Source: Thermoanaerobaculia bacterium
GTDB taxonomy: Bacteria > Acidobacteriota > Thermoanaerobaculia > Multivoradales > Multivoraceae
NCBI GenBank assembly: GCA_022823665.1
Contig: JAJEHN010000032.1
Location: 1-64,000 of the forward strand
Reading direction: 5' to 3'
Length of the DNA: 64,000 nt
The notes under the pieces were generated by a model, which worked only from the letters and a program-made list of their open reading frames with translations, was not told the origin of the DNA and made no database searches. How positions within the stretch are numbered: the first letter of the stretch is position 1; every line of letters starts with the position of its first letter. Shown piece after piece: positions 9,754 to 18,198 of the stretch. Position numbers and translations under genes: made by a program.

Positions 9754-11009
9754 TCGTCTGCGGGGAGCCGGCCCTTCTCTTCGAGTTCCTGACAGTCGAT
9801 GCAGTAGGGCGCCCACGGCACCGCCTCCAGCCTGGCGCGGCCCAGCTCGTTGCTGCAGTGGACGCAGATGCCGAAGGTGCCGTCGTCCAGCCGGGCCGTC
9901 GCTTCGACGATCCGGTTGAGCAGGATGCCGTCGCTGTCCGAGAGCGAGAAGTTCAACTCCCGGCTGTAGGCGTGATTCGCCCGGTCGACCAGGTCCTCCG
10001 CGCCCTCGCCGGTAGACGCCTTGAGGCCGGCGGTGAGATCGCGGTTGTAGCGGCCGAAGAGCTCCCGCCGCTTCTCTTCGAGCCGTTCCCGCACCCAGTC
10101 GAAGTCGACCTCCGTGTTCCTTCTCCGGGCGCCCGGACCTCCATCGCCATTGGCACGCTGCGGCCGAAGCAGAAGCGTCGGCGGCTTTCTCGGCTGCGGT
10201 TTCTTGCGTGCGGCCTTCTTCCGGACGGGCGGCCTCTTCGCCGGCTTCTTCGCGGATTCGACCTGGACTTCTTCGGGCGGCGCCGCCACCTGCTCGGCCG
10301 CCTTGTCCGCGGCCGCCTTCTCGGCGGCCTCCGCCTTCGCCACCAGCTTCTCCGCCGACGCGGCGGCCCGAGCGGCATCCCTGGCGGCGGCCTTCGCCGC
10401 TTGCGCAGCCTTCGCGGCCTTCTCTGAGGCCGCCGCCCTGGAGGCGGAGGTTCGGGCCAGCTTTCGGGCGGCAACGCCCTTGGCGGAAGCATCCTTCGCG
10501 GCCGCCTGCGCCGCGGACTTGCGATCAGCCAGGACCTTCGCGGCCCTGGCTGCCGCACTGCCGGTCGTAGCCGCCAGCCGGCCGGACTGCGCGGCTGCCT
10601 TCTTCCGGGCGGCCGCTTCTTCCCGGGCCTTGGCCGCGGCTTCGGCAGCCTTGGTCGACGCTGCCCGTTCAGCAACCGCCGTCCGCTCGGCCTTCTTCGC
10701 CGCGGCACGCCGCGCCGACGCCTCCTTCTCGGCGGCGGCGGCGGCCTCCTTCCTGGTCGCGGCGGTCTTTCCGGCCCTGGCCGCGGCCGCGGCGCCGGCT
10801 TTCTCTTCCCGGGCCGCCTTCTGTGCCGCTGCCTTCTTCTCCGACGCTGCCTTCGCAGCCCGATCCGCCGTCGCGGCCTTGCGGTCCGCCGCGGCCTTCG
10901 CCTTCCTGGCCGAGGCGCGGGCCGCCGTCAACTCTCGGGCCGCGGCCGCTGCCGCTTCCTTGAGGTCGTTCGTTCCGTCGGTTCGAGAAGCCTCGTCCGC
11001 GCTTGCCAC
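9750..11009 (-). CDS. DksA/TraR-type zinc-finger protein with long histone-H1-like Ala/Lys/Arg-rich N-terminus
   Basis: 419 residues. The C-terminal 120 or so form a DksA/TraR unit: a helical hairpin, then a four-cysteine finger C382-x2-C385 ... C403-x2-C406. Canonical proteins of this family are only about 70-150 residues. Residues 15-240 are almost entirely Ala, Lys, Arg, Glu and Ser, resembling histone H1 or bacterial H1-like tails, and are followed by a Pro/Lys-rich basic linker. DksA-family proteins bind the RNA polymerase secondary channel; the tail suggests DNA binding, but both roles are inferred here. The start at 11009 is favoured because a GGAGGG lies about 6 nt upstream; a GTG at 11024 is possible. 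The 3' end overlaps holA. Confidence 0.83.
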   Translation of the reverse strand: MASADEASRTDGTNDLKEAAAAAARELTAARASARKAKAAADRKAATADRAAKAASEKKAAAQKAAREEKAGAAAAARAGKTAATRKEAAAAAEKEASARRAAAKKAERTAVAERAASTKAAEAAAKAREEAAARKKAAAQSGRLAATTGSAAARAAKVLADRKSAAQAAAKDASAKGVAARKLARTSASRAAASEKAAKAAQAAKAAARDAARAAASAEKLVAKAEAAEKAAADKAAEQVAAPPEEVQVESAKKPAKRPPVRKKAARKKPQPRKPPTLLLRPQRANGDGGPGARRRNTEVDFDWVRERLEEKRRELFGRYNRDLTAGLKASTGEGAEDLVDRANHAYSRELNFSLSDSDGILLNRIVEATARLDDGTFGICVHCSNELGRARLEAVPWAPYCIDCQELEEKGRLPADE

Positions 11010-11029
11010 CTGTTCCCTCCGCACAAGGC

Positions 11030-11503
11030 TCAGTAAAACGGGCGCCGATGATAGTTGATTCCCTCGAGGATGGTGAACGCTCTGTAAATCTGCTCATAGA
11101 GAGTCAGTCGGGCGAGTTCGTGAGCGAGCGTGAGCGGCCCCAGAGAGAGCCGGAAACGGCACGAACTCACGAGGTTGCGGTCGAGTCCCAGGTCCGAGCC
11201 CACGATCCACGCAACAGGGCGTTGCCACTCCGAGCGCAACCGCCTCACCTCGGTCGCGAGGCCGGTCGAGCTCAGGCGCCGCCCCGTCCGATCGAGACAG
11301 ACCGTCCAGGCGTCGGCCGGCAGGGCGGAACGGATCGCCTTCCCTTCGAGCCGCAGTCGAGTCCGGTCGTCGCCGCGGGCGGGGCGAACGACGAGTTCGC
11401 GCACCGGCGCGAACCTCTCGATCCTCCGCCGGTAGTCGCCGCAGAGTGCCTCCCAGGGTTCGCGGCGGCGACCCACCCAGACGACCGCGATCTCGAACGC
11501 CAC
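11030..11503 (-). CDS. rlmH: 23S rRNA (pseudouridine1915-N3)-methyltransferase RlmH
   Basis: 157 residues from GTG, almost exactly the usual size of this SPOUT methyltransferase. Diagnostic parts are the N-terminal strand A-V-V-W-V-G, the knot region W-I-V-G-S-D-L-G-L, the segment L-S-L-G-P-L-T-L-A-H-E-L, and the ending Y-H-R-R-P-F-Y. It uses SAM to methylate pseudouridine 1915 in helix 69 of 23S rRNA. The longer upstream frame was discarded because homology begins at this GTG and the extension would run through the divergent hydrolase gene. It heads the operon that continues with the DksA-like gene 20 bp downstream. Confidence 0.95.
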   Translation of the reverse strand: MAFEIAVVWVGRRREPWEALCGDYRRRIERFAPVRELVVRPARGDDRTRLRLEGKAIRSALPADAWTVCLDRTGRRLSSTGLATEVRRLRSEWQRPVAWIVGSDLGLDRNLVSSCRFRLSLGPLTLAHELARLTLYEQIYRAFTILEGINYHRRPFY

Positions 11504-11543
11504 CGGGCCATTATGCACAGCCCTCACTGTTATTCTCCGCCCC
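11504..11543. promoter_or_regulatory. 40-bp divergent promoter region, possibly leaderless on both sides
   Basis: The whole gap between two divergent start codons is 40 bp. On the minus strand a CATAAT box (11515-11510; 5 of 6 to TATAAT) ends 6 bp before the rlmH GTG. On the plus strand a TATTCT (11531-11536) ends 7 bp before the hydrolase ATG. With normal box-to-start distances both transcripts would begin at or next to their start codons. Neither side has a convincing -35 or Shine-Dalgarno sequence. Confidence 0.35.
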
Positions 11544-12557
11544 ATGGCGCGCTCCGCCAACCAGGAATCCCGGCGCTTGATCAGGCGGCGCCTGACGAAC
11601 GGCCTGGTCATCGGCGGCATCGCGCTCGGGGCTCCGGCCCTTTTCAACGCGATCGTGGCCCGCAGGGCGGGGCGCCTGCCTCGACCCCGATGGGGTTCTA
11701 CCCGGCACATCGAGGTCGACGGCCGCCGCGTGGCCTTCGTCCACCTGGAGTCACCCAGCCGCGGCGGCAAGCCACCGATGGTCCTGCTCCACACGTTCGG
11801 CCCGGGGCACACCGGCCTGCTATGGCGCGAAACCGCCGAACGCCTGGCCCGGAGCCACGACTGCTTCGTGCCCGACTGGCTCGGCTGGGGCGACTCGGAA
11901 CGGAAGAACCGGCGCTACACCGCCGAGCTCTACATCGACCTGCTCGGCCGGTTCCTCCAGGAAGTCGTCGGCGAACGCGCCGTGCTCGTCGCCCCCCACC
12001 GCGCCGCCGCCTACGCTGTCGAGGCCGCCCTGAACGTCCCGGACCGGGTCGCCGCCCTGGCCCTCGTCGGGCCTCAGGGCATCGGCGCCGAGGTCACCGA
12101 CGAGCGCAGCGACCCGGTGATTCACGCGCTGCTCCGGGCGCCGGTGCTCGGCAGGTCGGCGCTCAACCTGGTGACCGGCGAGCGGGCGCTCGAGACCCAC
12201 CTGCGACGCGAGACCCTGTTCGGCGCCGAGGGCCTGGGAGAGTCCATGGTGGAGCAGCTCTACCGTGCGAGCCACCTTCCCGGCGCCAGCCACGCCCTGA
12301 TCGACTCGCTCTGCGGCCGCCTCGGCCACCGCCTGCAGGCCGGCTTCGGCGAGAAGGTCAGCCAGCCGGCATGGCTGGCCTGGGGCCGCCAGGCGACCAA
12401 CCCACCGCTCGAAAACGCCGACCTCTGGCTACAGGAAATGCCGAACGCCCACCTGGACGTTTTCGACGGCTGCCGCAACCTGCCCCACGTCGAACGACCG
12501 GCCAAGTTCGCGGCGGCGCTGACAGCGTTCATCGAGCGCCAGCGCTTCGCCGCCTGA
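11544..12557 (+). CDS. Alpha/beta-hydrolase-fold protein lacking the nucleophile serine
   Basis: 337 residues with an alpha/beta hydrolase layout: oxyanion strand L-L-H-T-F-G-P-G, then D-W-L-G-W-G-D-S, and a late histidine in L-P-H-V-E-R-P. The elbow that should read G-x-S-x-G is A150-P-H152-R-A, so the usual serine is replaced by His and both flanking glycines by Ala. A hydrophobic N-terminal stretch (about 21-39) preceded by arginines looks like a signal anchor. The fold is probably kept for a non-hydrolytic role, or another residue serves as nucleophile. It precedes ileS by 27 bp. The hydrolase-fold assignment is firm; the function is unknown. Confidence 0.75.
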   Translation: MARSANQESRRLIRRRLTNGLVIGGIALGAPALFNAIVARRAGRLPRPRWGSTRHIEVDGRRVAFVHLESPSRGGKPPMVLLHTFGPGHTGLLWRETAERLARSHDCFVPDWLGWGDSERKNRRYTAELYIDLLGRFLQEVVGERAVLVAPHRAAAYAVEAALNVPDRVAALALVGPQGIGAEVTDERSDPVIHALLRAPVLGRSALNLVTGERALETHLRRETLFGAEGLGESMVEQLYRASHLPGASHALIDSLCGRLGHRLQAGFGEKVSQPAWLAWGRQATNPPLENADLWLQEMPNAHLDVFDGCRNLPHVERPAKFAAALTAFIERQRFAA

Positions 12558-12584
12558 GCGGCCGCCGCGCCCAAGGCCCTCGCC

Positions 12585-15500
12585 GTGTCCAGGGATCCCG
12601 CGTTTCCGCCCGTTCCCGGCGGCTATCCCTTCCCCGAGCTCGAGCGCGAGACGCTGGAGTTCTGGCGTCGCGAGCGGGTGTTTGAAACCTCTCTTGAGTC
12701 TCGCGACGAGAGCGGGGAAAAGGAGTTCTCCTTCTACGAGGGGCCGCCGACCGCGAACAACGTGCCTCACGTCGGCCACGTCGTCACCCGGGTGGTGAAG
12801 GACCTCTATCCGCGCTTTCGCACGATGACCGGGCGGCCCGTTCCGCGCAAGGGCGGCTGGGACACGCATGGCCTCCCCGTCGAAATCGAGGTCGAGAAGC
12901 AGCTCGGCTTCTCCGGCAAGCAGCAGATCGAGGACTACGGCATCGAGAAGTTCAACAGCGCCTGCCTCGAGAGCGTCAGCGCCTACGAGCGGCAGTGGCG
13001 GCGGATGACCGAGCGGGTCGGCTACTGGCTCGACATGGACGGCGCCTACCTGACCTACAGGAACGCCTACATCGAGTCGGAGTGGTGGGCGCTGGCCGAA
13101 CTCTGGAAGAAGGACCTGCTCTACGAAGGCCGGAAGATCCAGCCCTACTGCGCCCGCTGCGGCACCACCCTGTCGAGCCATGAAGTGGCGCAGAACTACC
13201 GCGACACGGAGGATCCTTCGATCTGGGTGCGCTTCCCGCTGCGACGCGGCCAGTCCATCGCGGGCGAGTTCAGCACCGACCGGCCGATCGACATCGTCGC
13301 CTGGACGACGACGCCGTGGACGCTGCTCTCCCACGCCGGCATCGCGGTGCATCCCGACCTGACCTACCGCGCCGTGGAAGACCCGACGGACCCGGAACGG
13401 CTGCTGCTCATCGCCGACGGCCTGGAGCAGCCGGTCCCCGTGCTTCTGCCCGGCGACGGCAAGCCGACGCGAGTCGATCTCCGGGAAGCCGGCACCGTCG
13501 CGCGTTTCTCCGGCCGGTCCCTCGAGGGCATCCTCTACGACCGCCCCTTCGCGGTCGAACCTCGCCGCTCCTACCAACCCGCCGAGGTGTCGGACCACGC
13601 CGGCTTCCGCATCCTGCTCGCGGACTACGTGACCCTCGCCGAGGGGACAGGCGCCGTGCACACCGCGCCGCTGTTCGGCGAGGACGACCTGCGCAGCGGT
13701 CGCGAGTACCGCCTGCCCGAGCTCCAGGCCGTCGACGCGGAGGGAAGGGTCGCGCTCGACCCGGCCGGAAGCGCCCAGGACCCGGCGACTCAGGGCCTGA
13801 TCGACGAGATCAACGGCGCGTGGTTCAAGGACGCCGACCCGTCAATCGTCCGCTCGCTGCGCCAGCAGGGCCGGCTGCTCCACGGCGAACGACAAGGCCA
13901 CAACTACCCCTTCTGCTGGCGCTGCGACCAGCCGCTCCTCTACTACGCGACGACGAGCTGGTTCGTCCGCACCACCGCCGCCCGCGACCGGTTGATCGAG
14001 AAGAACCGTCAGGTCAACTGGCACCCGGAGCACGTCGGCCAGGGCCGGTTCGGCGACTGGCTCGAGAACGTCGTCGACTGGGCCCTGTCGCGCAGCCGTT
14101 ACTGGGGCACGCCGCTGCCGGTCTGGAAGTGCGCCGGATGCGACGCCGTGGACGTCGTCGGCTCGTTCGAGGAGCTCTTCCGCAAGGCGGGCCGGCCCCT
14201 GCCGGATGACCCCTACGACCGCGACTGCTTCGACCCGCACCGGCCCTTCATCGACGACGACTTCCAGTGGCCGTGCACGGCTTCGGGCTGCTCCGGCACC
14301 ATGAAGCGGGTCGAGTACGTGATCGACGCCTGGTTCGACTCGGGCGCCATGCCCTTCGCCCAGTACCACTACCCGTTCGAGAACGAGGAGATCTTCCGCT
14401 CGCGCTTCCCGGCGGACTTCATCTCCGAGGCGGTCGACCAGACCAGGGGCTGGTTCTACACCCTGCACGTCCTGGGCTGCCTGCTGTTCGACAGCCCCGC
14501 CTACCGCAACTGCATCGTCCTCGGCCACGTGAACGACGAGAACGGCCGCAAGATGTCCAAGCGCCTCGGCAACGTCGTCGAGCCGATGGAGGTGCTGGCC
14601 GAGACCGGCGCCGACGCGCTCCGCTGGTACTTCTGCGTCAACAACCCCGAGCAGCCGTCGCGGTTCTCGGCGCGCCTGGTGCGGGAGGCAGCCCAGACCT
14701 TCCTGCTGCCGCTGTGGAACGCACTGTCGTTCTTCGTGATCTACGCGAACCTCGACGGCTGGCGGCCAGGGCGCGCGGAGATTCCGTTCGCGGAGCGGGG
14801 GTCGCTGGACCGCTGGATCCTGCTCCGGCTCTACCGGCTGGTCCGCACCACCACCGATCACCTGCGGGCCTACCGGACGGCGCCCGCCGCGCGCGGAATC
14901 GAGACGTTCCTGGACGAACTGACGAACTGGTACATCCGGCGCAGCCGCGACCGCTTCTGGGCGGCCGGCGATGACGAAGGGACCGGCGCCGGCGAACCGG
15001 GCGCGGACAAGGAAAGCGCCTACCAGACCCTCTACGAGGTGCTGACGACGATTCGCCTGCTGATCGCGCCGTTCGTGCCCTTCGTAGCCGAGGAGCTCCA
15101 CCGGCGCCTCGTCTCGAGCCAGGGCGAGGGCAGCGTCAGTTGCCACCTCGAGTCCTGGCCGGAAGCGCCAGCGGACCGTACAGACGAGCGCCTCGAGGCG
15201 GCGATGGCAACCGTGCTTCAGGTGGCCCGCAACGGCCGCTCCGCACGAAACGCGAACGGCATCAAGATCCGCCAGCCGCTGCGCACCGTCACCCTGGTCA
15301 GCGCCGACCCGCAACTCGAGGGACTCGTCGCGCCCTACGTCGACCTGCTTCAGGACGAGCTGAACGTCCACGAAGTGCGCTGGGCCGCCGACAGTTCGGA
15401 GTACGTGTCCTTCGACGTGGTGCCGCACTACCCGAAGTGCGGGCCCCGGTTCGGCCGCGCCATGCCGGCCGTGCGCTCCGCGCTCGCCGCCCGCGACGGC

Positions 15501-15944
15501 CTGGAGCTCAAGCGGGAACTCGATCAGTCGGGGCGCATCGCGATCGAAGTCGACGGCGAAACGGCTCACCTGGAGCCGGACGAGGTCGAGGTGCGGCTCG
15601 AGGAGCGGCCCGGGGTGGCCGTCCACGGCGACAGCGAGCTGCTGGTCGCTCTCGACGTCGAACTGGACGACGAACTGATCGCAGAGGGCCTGGCGCGGGA
15701 AGTCGTGCACCGGGTCCAGAACCGGCGGCGCGCCGCGGACCTCGACTACGCCGACCGCATCGCCGTCCGTTACCGGGCCGCCGAGGACGTCGAGGCGGCG
15801 ATCGACGCGCATCGCGAGTGGATCTGCGGCGAGACGCTCGCCGTCACCCTGCGGGAGGTGAACGGCGACGGCCCGGACGGCCTGGAAGACGCGCCGATCG
15901 AAGGGCGTGCCTTCTCCCTGGCGATCGAAGTGCGGCCCCACTGA
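12585..15944 (+). CDS. ileS: Isoleucyl-tRNA synthetase, IleS2-like
   Basis: 1119 residues from a GTG start. The class I motifs are H62-V-G-H65 (HIGH) and K656-M-S-K-R (KMSKS). The intervening editing domain carries W-T-T-T-P-W-T, and the tRNA-binding region and C-terminal Cys-containing segments are present. G-W-D-T-H-G-L-P-V-E and K-M-S-K-R-L-G-N, with the length above 1000, resemble the IleS2 (eukaryote-like, actinobacterial/Thermus) lineage rather than the roughly 940-residue IleS1. IleS2 enzymes are generally insensitive to mupirocin; that this one is insensitive is inference. A weak AAGG lies 8 nt before the start. The phosphohexomutase gene follows after 19 bp. Confidence 0.96.
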   Translation: MSRDPAFPPVPGGYPFPELERETLEFWRRERVFETSLESRDESGEKEFSFYEGPPTANNVPHVGHVVTRVVKDLYPRFRTMTGRPVPRKGGWDTHGLPVEIEVEKQLGFSGKQQIEDYGIEKFNSACLESVSAYERQWRRMTERVGYWLDMDGAYLTYRNAYIESEWWALAELWKKDLLYEGRKIQPYCARCGTTLSSHEVAQNYRDTEDPSIWVRFPLRRGQSIAGEFSTDRPIDIVAWTTTPWTLLSHAGIAVHPDLTYRAVEDPTDPERLLLIADGLEQPVPVLLPGDGKPTRVDLREAGTVARFSGRSLEGILYDRPFAVEPRRSYQPAEVSDHAGFRILLADYVTLAEGTGAVHTAPLFGEDDLRSGREYRLPELQAVDAEGRVALDPAGSAQDPATQGLIDEINGAWFKDADPSIVRSLRQQGRLLHGERQGHNYPFCWRCDQPLLYYATTSWFVRTTAARDRLIEKNRQVNWHPEHVGQGRFGDWLENVVDWALSRSRYWGTPLPVWKCAGCDAVDVVGSFEELFRKAGRPLPDDPYDRDCFDPHRPFIDDDFQWPCTASGCSGTMKRVEYVIDAWFDSGAMPFAQYHYPFENEEIFRSRFPADFISEAVDQTRGWFYTLHVLGCLLFDSPAYRNCIVLGHVNDENGRKMSKRLGNVVEPMEVLAETGADALRWYFCVNNPEQPSRFSARLVREAAQTFLLPLWNALSFFVIYANLDGWRPGRAEIPFAERGSLDRWILLRLYRLVRTTTDHLRAYRTAPAARGIETFLDELTNWYIRRSRDRFWAAGDDEGTGAGEPGADKESAYQTLYEVLTTIRLLIAPFVPFVAEELHRRLVSSQGEGSVSCHLESWPEAPADRTDERLEAAMATVLQVARNGRSARNANGIKIRQPLRTVTLVSADPQLEGLVAPYVDLLQDELNVHEVRWAADSSEYVSFDVVPHYPKCGPRFGRAMPAVRSALAARDGLELKRELDQSGRIAIEVDGETAHLEPDEVEVRLEERPGVAVHGDSELLVALDVELDDELIAEGLAREVVHRVQNRRRAADLDYADRIAVRYRAAEDVEAAIDAHREWICGETLAVTLREVNGDGPDGLEDAPIEGRAFSLAIEVRPH

Positions 15945-15963
15945 ACAGGAGCGAGAAGGCGAC

Positions 15964-17346
15964 ATGGCAGGGATCTTCAAGGCGTACGACGTGCGCGGCC
16001 TCTACCCGGGGCAGTTGAACGAGGAGCTGGCGCGGCGGATCGGAATGGCCTTCGAGCGCCTGGTCACGCTCGAGGGCGACCAGGGCGCGGCGCTGCCCCG
16101 CACCGTCGTGGTCAGCCGCGACATGCGCGACCACAGCGTGCCGCTCTCCGCCGCACTCTGCGCCGGGCTCACGTCGGCCGGTCTCGACGTGCTCGACATC
16201 GGCCTCGCCACGACGCCGATGAACTACTTCGCCACCGGCCATCTCGGCGCCGCCGGCGGCATTCAGGTCACGGCCAGCCACAACGCCGCCGAGTACAACG
16301 GTCTCAAGTTCAGCCTCGCCGGGGCCGTGCCGGTGTCCGGCGACCACGGCATCCCGATCATCGAGCGGCACGCGCTGGGCGACGAGCCGGCGCCGGCAGC
16401 GGCCCCCGGCCGGGTCGACGCGCGGAGCATCGAGACGGAGTACACCGAACACGTCCTCTCCTTCCTCGACCGCTCCTTCAAGGCGACCGGAACTCCGAAG
16501 CTGCTGCTCGCCGCCGACGCCGCGAACGGCATGGGCACGATCTACCGGCCTCTGCTCGAGGCGTGCGGCGTGGAGCTGCTGCCGCTCTACTTCGAGCTGG
16601 ACGGGACCTTCCCGAACCACGAGGCGAACCCGCTGCTGCCGGAGAACCTCCGCGACCTGAGCGACCTCGTCGTCCAGCAGAAGGCCGACTTGGGCGTCAG
16701 CTTCGACGGCGACGGCGATCGCGCCGCCTTCGTCGACGAACGGGGCGAACCGATCGGCTCCGACCTGATCACCGCCCTGATCGCCGGCCAGATGCTCCAG
16801 CGCGAGTCCGGCGGCGCCGTGATCCACGACATCCGCTCCTCCCGGGCGGTTTCCGAGTACATCCGCGAGCACGGCGGCACGCCGCTGCCGGAACGGGTAG
16901 GCCACTCCTTCGTCAAGGCGACGATGCGCCGGACGGGAGCGATCTTCGGCGGCGAGCTCGCCGGCCACTACTACTTCCGCCAGAACTACTGCGCCGACAG
17001 CTCGATCCTCGCCGTGGTCGCGGTGCTCAACCTGCTCCGCCGCTCCGGCAAGCGATTCTCCGAGCTCACCGCGCCTCTGCGCCGCTACGCCAAGAGCAGC
17101 GAGATCAACTTCGAGGTCGAGGACAAGGACAGGACGATGGAGGCCCTCGTCGCGCGCTACGCCGGAGAGCAGGGCGGCACGCTGGACCGCCTCGACGGCA
17201 TCCGCATCGACTTCGACGACTGGTGGTTCAACGTCCGCCCCTCGAACACCGAGCCGCTGCTGCGGCTCGTCCTCGAAGCGTCGACGCCCGAACAACTCGC
17301 CGCCCGTCAGGCCGAACTGACGGCGCAGCTAGGCGAACCGATCTAG
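15964..17346 (+). CDS. Phosphomannomutase/phosphoglucomutase
   Basis: 460 residues, normal for the alpha-D-phosphohexomutase family. All four domain signatures are present: the phosphoserine loop T-A-S-H-N with S105, the metal-binding D-G-D-G-D-R near 248-253, the sugar-recognition loop G-G-E-L-A-G-H, and the phosphate-binding R-P-S-N-T-E-P near the C-terminus. It interconverts 6- and 1-phospho-hexoses for nucleotide-sugar synthesis. The ATG at 15964 is chosen because it is preceded by AGGAG and begins M-A-G-I-F-K-A-Y-D-V-R-G, the family N-terminus. Its stop shares CTAG with the stop of the convergent peptidase gene. Confidence 0.94.
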   Translation: MAGIFKAYDVRGLYPGQLNEELARRIGMAFERLVTLEGDQGAALPRTVVVSRDMRDHSVPLSAALCAGLTSAGLDVLDIGLATTPMNYFATGHLGAAGGIQVTASHNAAEYNGLKFSLAGAVPVSGDHGIPIIERHALGDEPAPAAAPGRVDARSIETEYTEHVLSFLDRSFKATGTPKLLLAADAANGMGTIYRPLLEACGVELLPLYFELDGTFPNHEANPLLPENLRDLSDLVVQQKADLGVSFDGDGDRAAFVDERGEPIGSDLITALIAGQMLQRESGGAVIHDIRSSRAVSEYIREHGGTPLPERVGHSFVKATMRRTGAIFGGELAGHYYFRQNYCADSSILAVVAVLNLLRRSGKRFSELTAPLRRYAKSSEINFEVEDKDRTMEALVARYAGEQGGTLDRLDGIRIDFDDWWFNVRPSNTEPLLRLVLEASTPEQLAARQAELTAQLGEPI

Positions 17347-18032
17347 TCCCTCCCGCCGAGCAGCCCGGCCCGCATCAGGAAGTAAAGCAGCGTCAGCAGC
17401 GAGGAGACGGCCGCGGCGACGTACGTCAGCGCAGCCGCGTTCAGCACCCGGTCCATCCCCACACGCTCCGTCTGCAGAATCAGTCCCTGGTCCACGGCCA
17501 GGCGCTTCGCCCGCGCCGTGGCGTCGAACTCCACCGGCAACGTGACGAGCTGGAAAAGGACGACCGCCGAGAACATGACGACGCCGACCAGGAACATCCC
17601 CATCGAGCCGAGGATCAGGCCGAAGAACATGACGAAGTAGCCGATGTTGCTGCCGATGCCCGCCATCGGCACGAGGGTCGACCGGAGCCACAGCGGTGCG
17701 TAGTTCTTCGCGTGCTGGATGGCGTGTCCGGCCTCGTGGCAGGCGATGCCGATCGCGGCCACCGAGTTCGAGCCGTACACCTGTTCGGACAGGGCGAGCT
17801 TCTTCGTCACGGGGTTGTAGTGGTCGGACAGCCGGCCCCGGGTGGCGACCACCTGGACGTCCGTGATGCCGGCGTAAGCCAGCAGGCGCTGCGCCGCCTG
17901 GGCGCCCGTCATGCCGGTGACGGAGCGCACCTTGGAGTACTTCTTGAACGCCCGCTTGACCCGGAAGCTGGCCCAAAGGGACAGCAGCAGGCCCGGCGCC
18001 AGAAAGACGAAGTACATGGGATCGAAGATCAT
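17343..18032 (-). CDS. Membrane neutral zinc metallopeptidase, YugP family
   Basis: 229 residues. An N-terminal membrane helix precedes the zinc-binding H-E-A-G-H (A-C-H-E-A-G-H-A-I-Q-H), followed by two central hydrophobic segments and a C-terminal one, as in the YugP/Zn-peptidase-2 family. Conserved features include D-H-Y-N-P-V-T-K-K-L-A-L-S and the later acidic P-V-E-F-D-A-T-A-R-A. The active site is predicted near the membrane. Family substrates are not established. It is divergent from the following hydrolase gene. Confidence 0.88.
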   Translation of the reverse strand: MIFDPMYFVFLAPGLLLSLWASFRVKRAFKKYSKVRSVTGMTGAQAAQRLLAYAGITDVQVVATRGRLSDHYNPVTKKLALSEQVYGSNSVAAIGIACHEAGHAIQHAKNYAPLWLRSTLVPMAGIGSNIGYFVMFFGLILGSMGMFLVGVVMFSAVVLFQLVTLPVEFDATARAKRLAVDQGLILQTERVGMDRVLNAAALTYVAAAVSSLLTLLYFLMRAGLLGGRD

Positions 18033-18159
18033 CGAACGGACTCCTTGATGCGTGTCCGGACTGAGTTACGGGCCGTGCGGGGCAGTGTTTCGCGAGGCGT
18101 CCAGGGCGACCCGGCGCCGCGACAGGGCTGCGGGAAGGTCAATCCGGGACCTCGAGGAG

Positions 18160-18165
18160 TATATT
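18160..18165 (+). promoter_or_regulatory. -10-like box for the downstream hydrolase gene
   Basis: TATATT (5 of 6 to TATAAT) stands out in GC-rich DNA in the 166-bp divergent gap, 33 bp before the ATG at 18199. No good -35 is visible at the expected distance. The rest of the gap shows no gene. Confidence 0.4.
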
Positions 18166-18198
18166 CCGCGCTTCCTCCGCGGACTTGACGCCAGACCA

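Noticed and set aside
10268-10980. Could be a DNA tandem repeat rather than coding sequence
   Set aside because: The Ala/Lys/Arg coding is imperfect and non-periodic at DNA level, and the frame is open into a well-conserved zinc finger.
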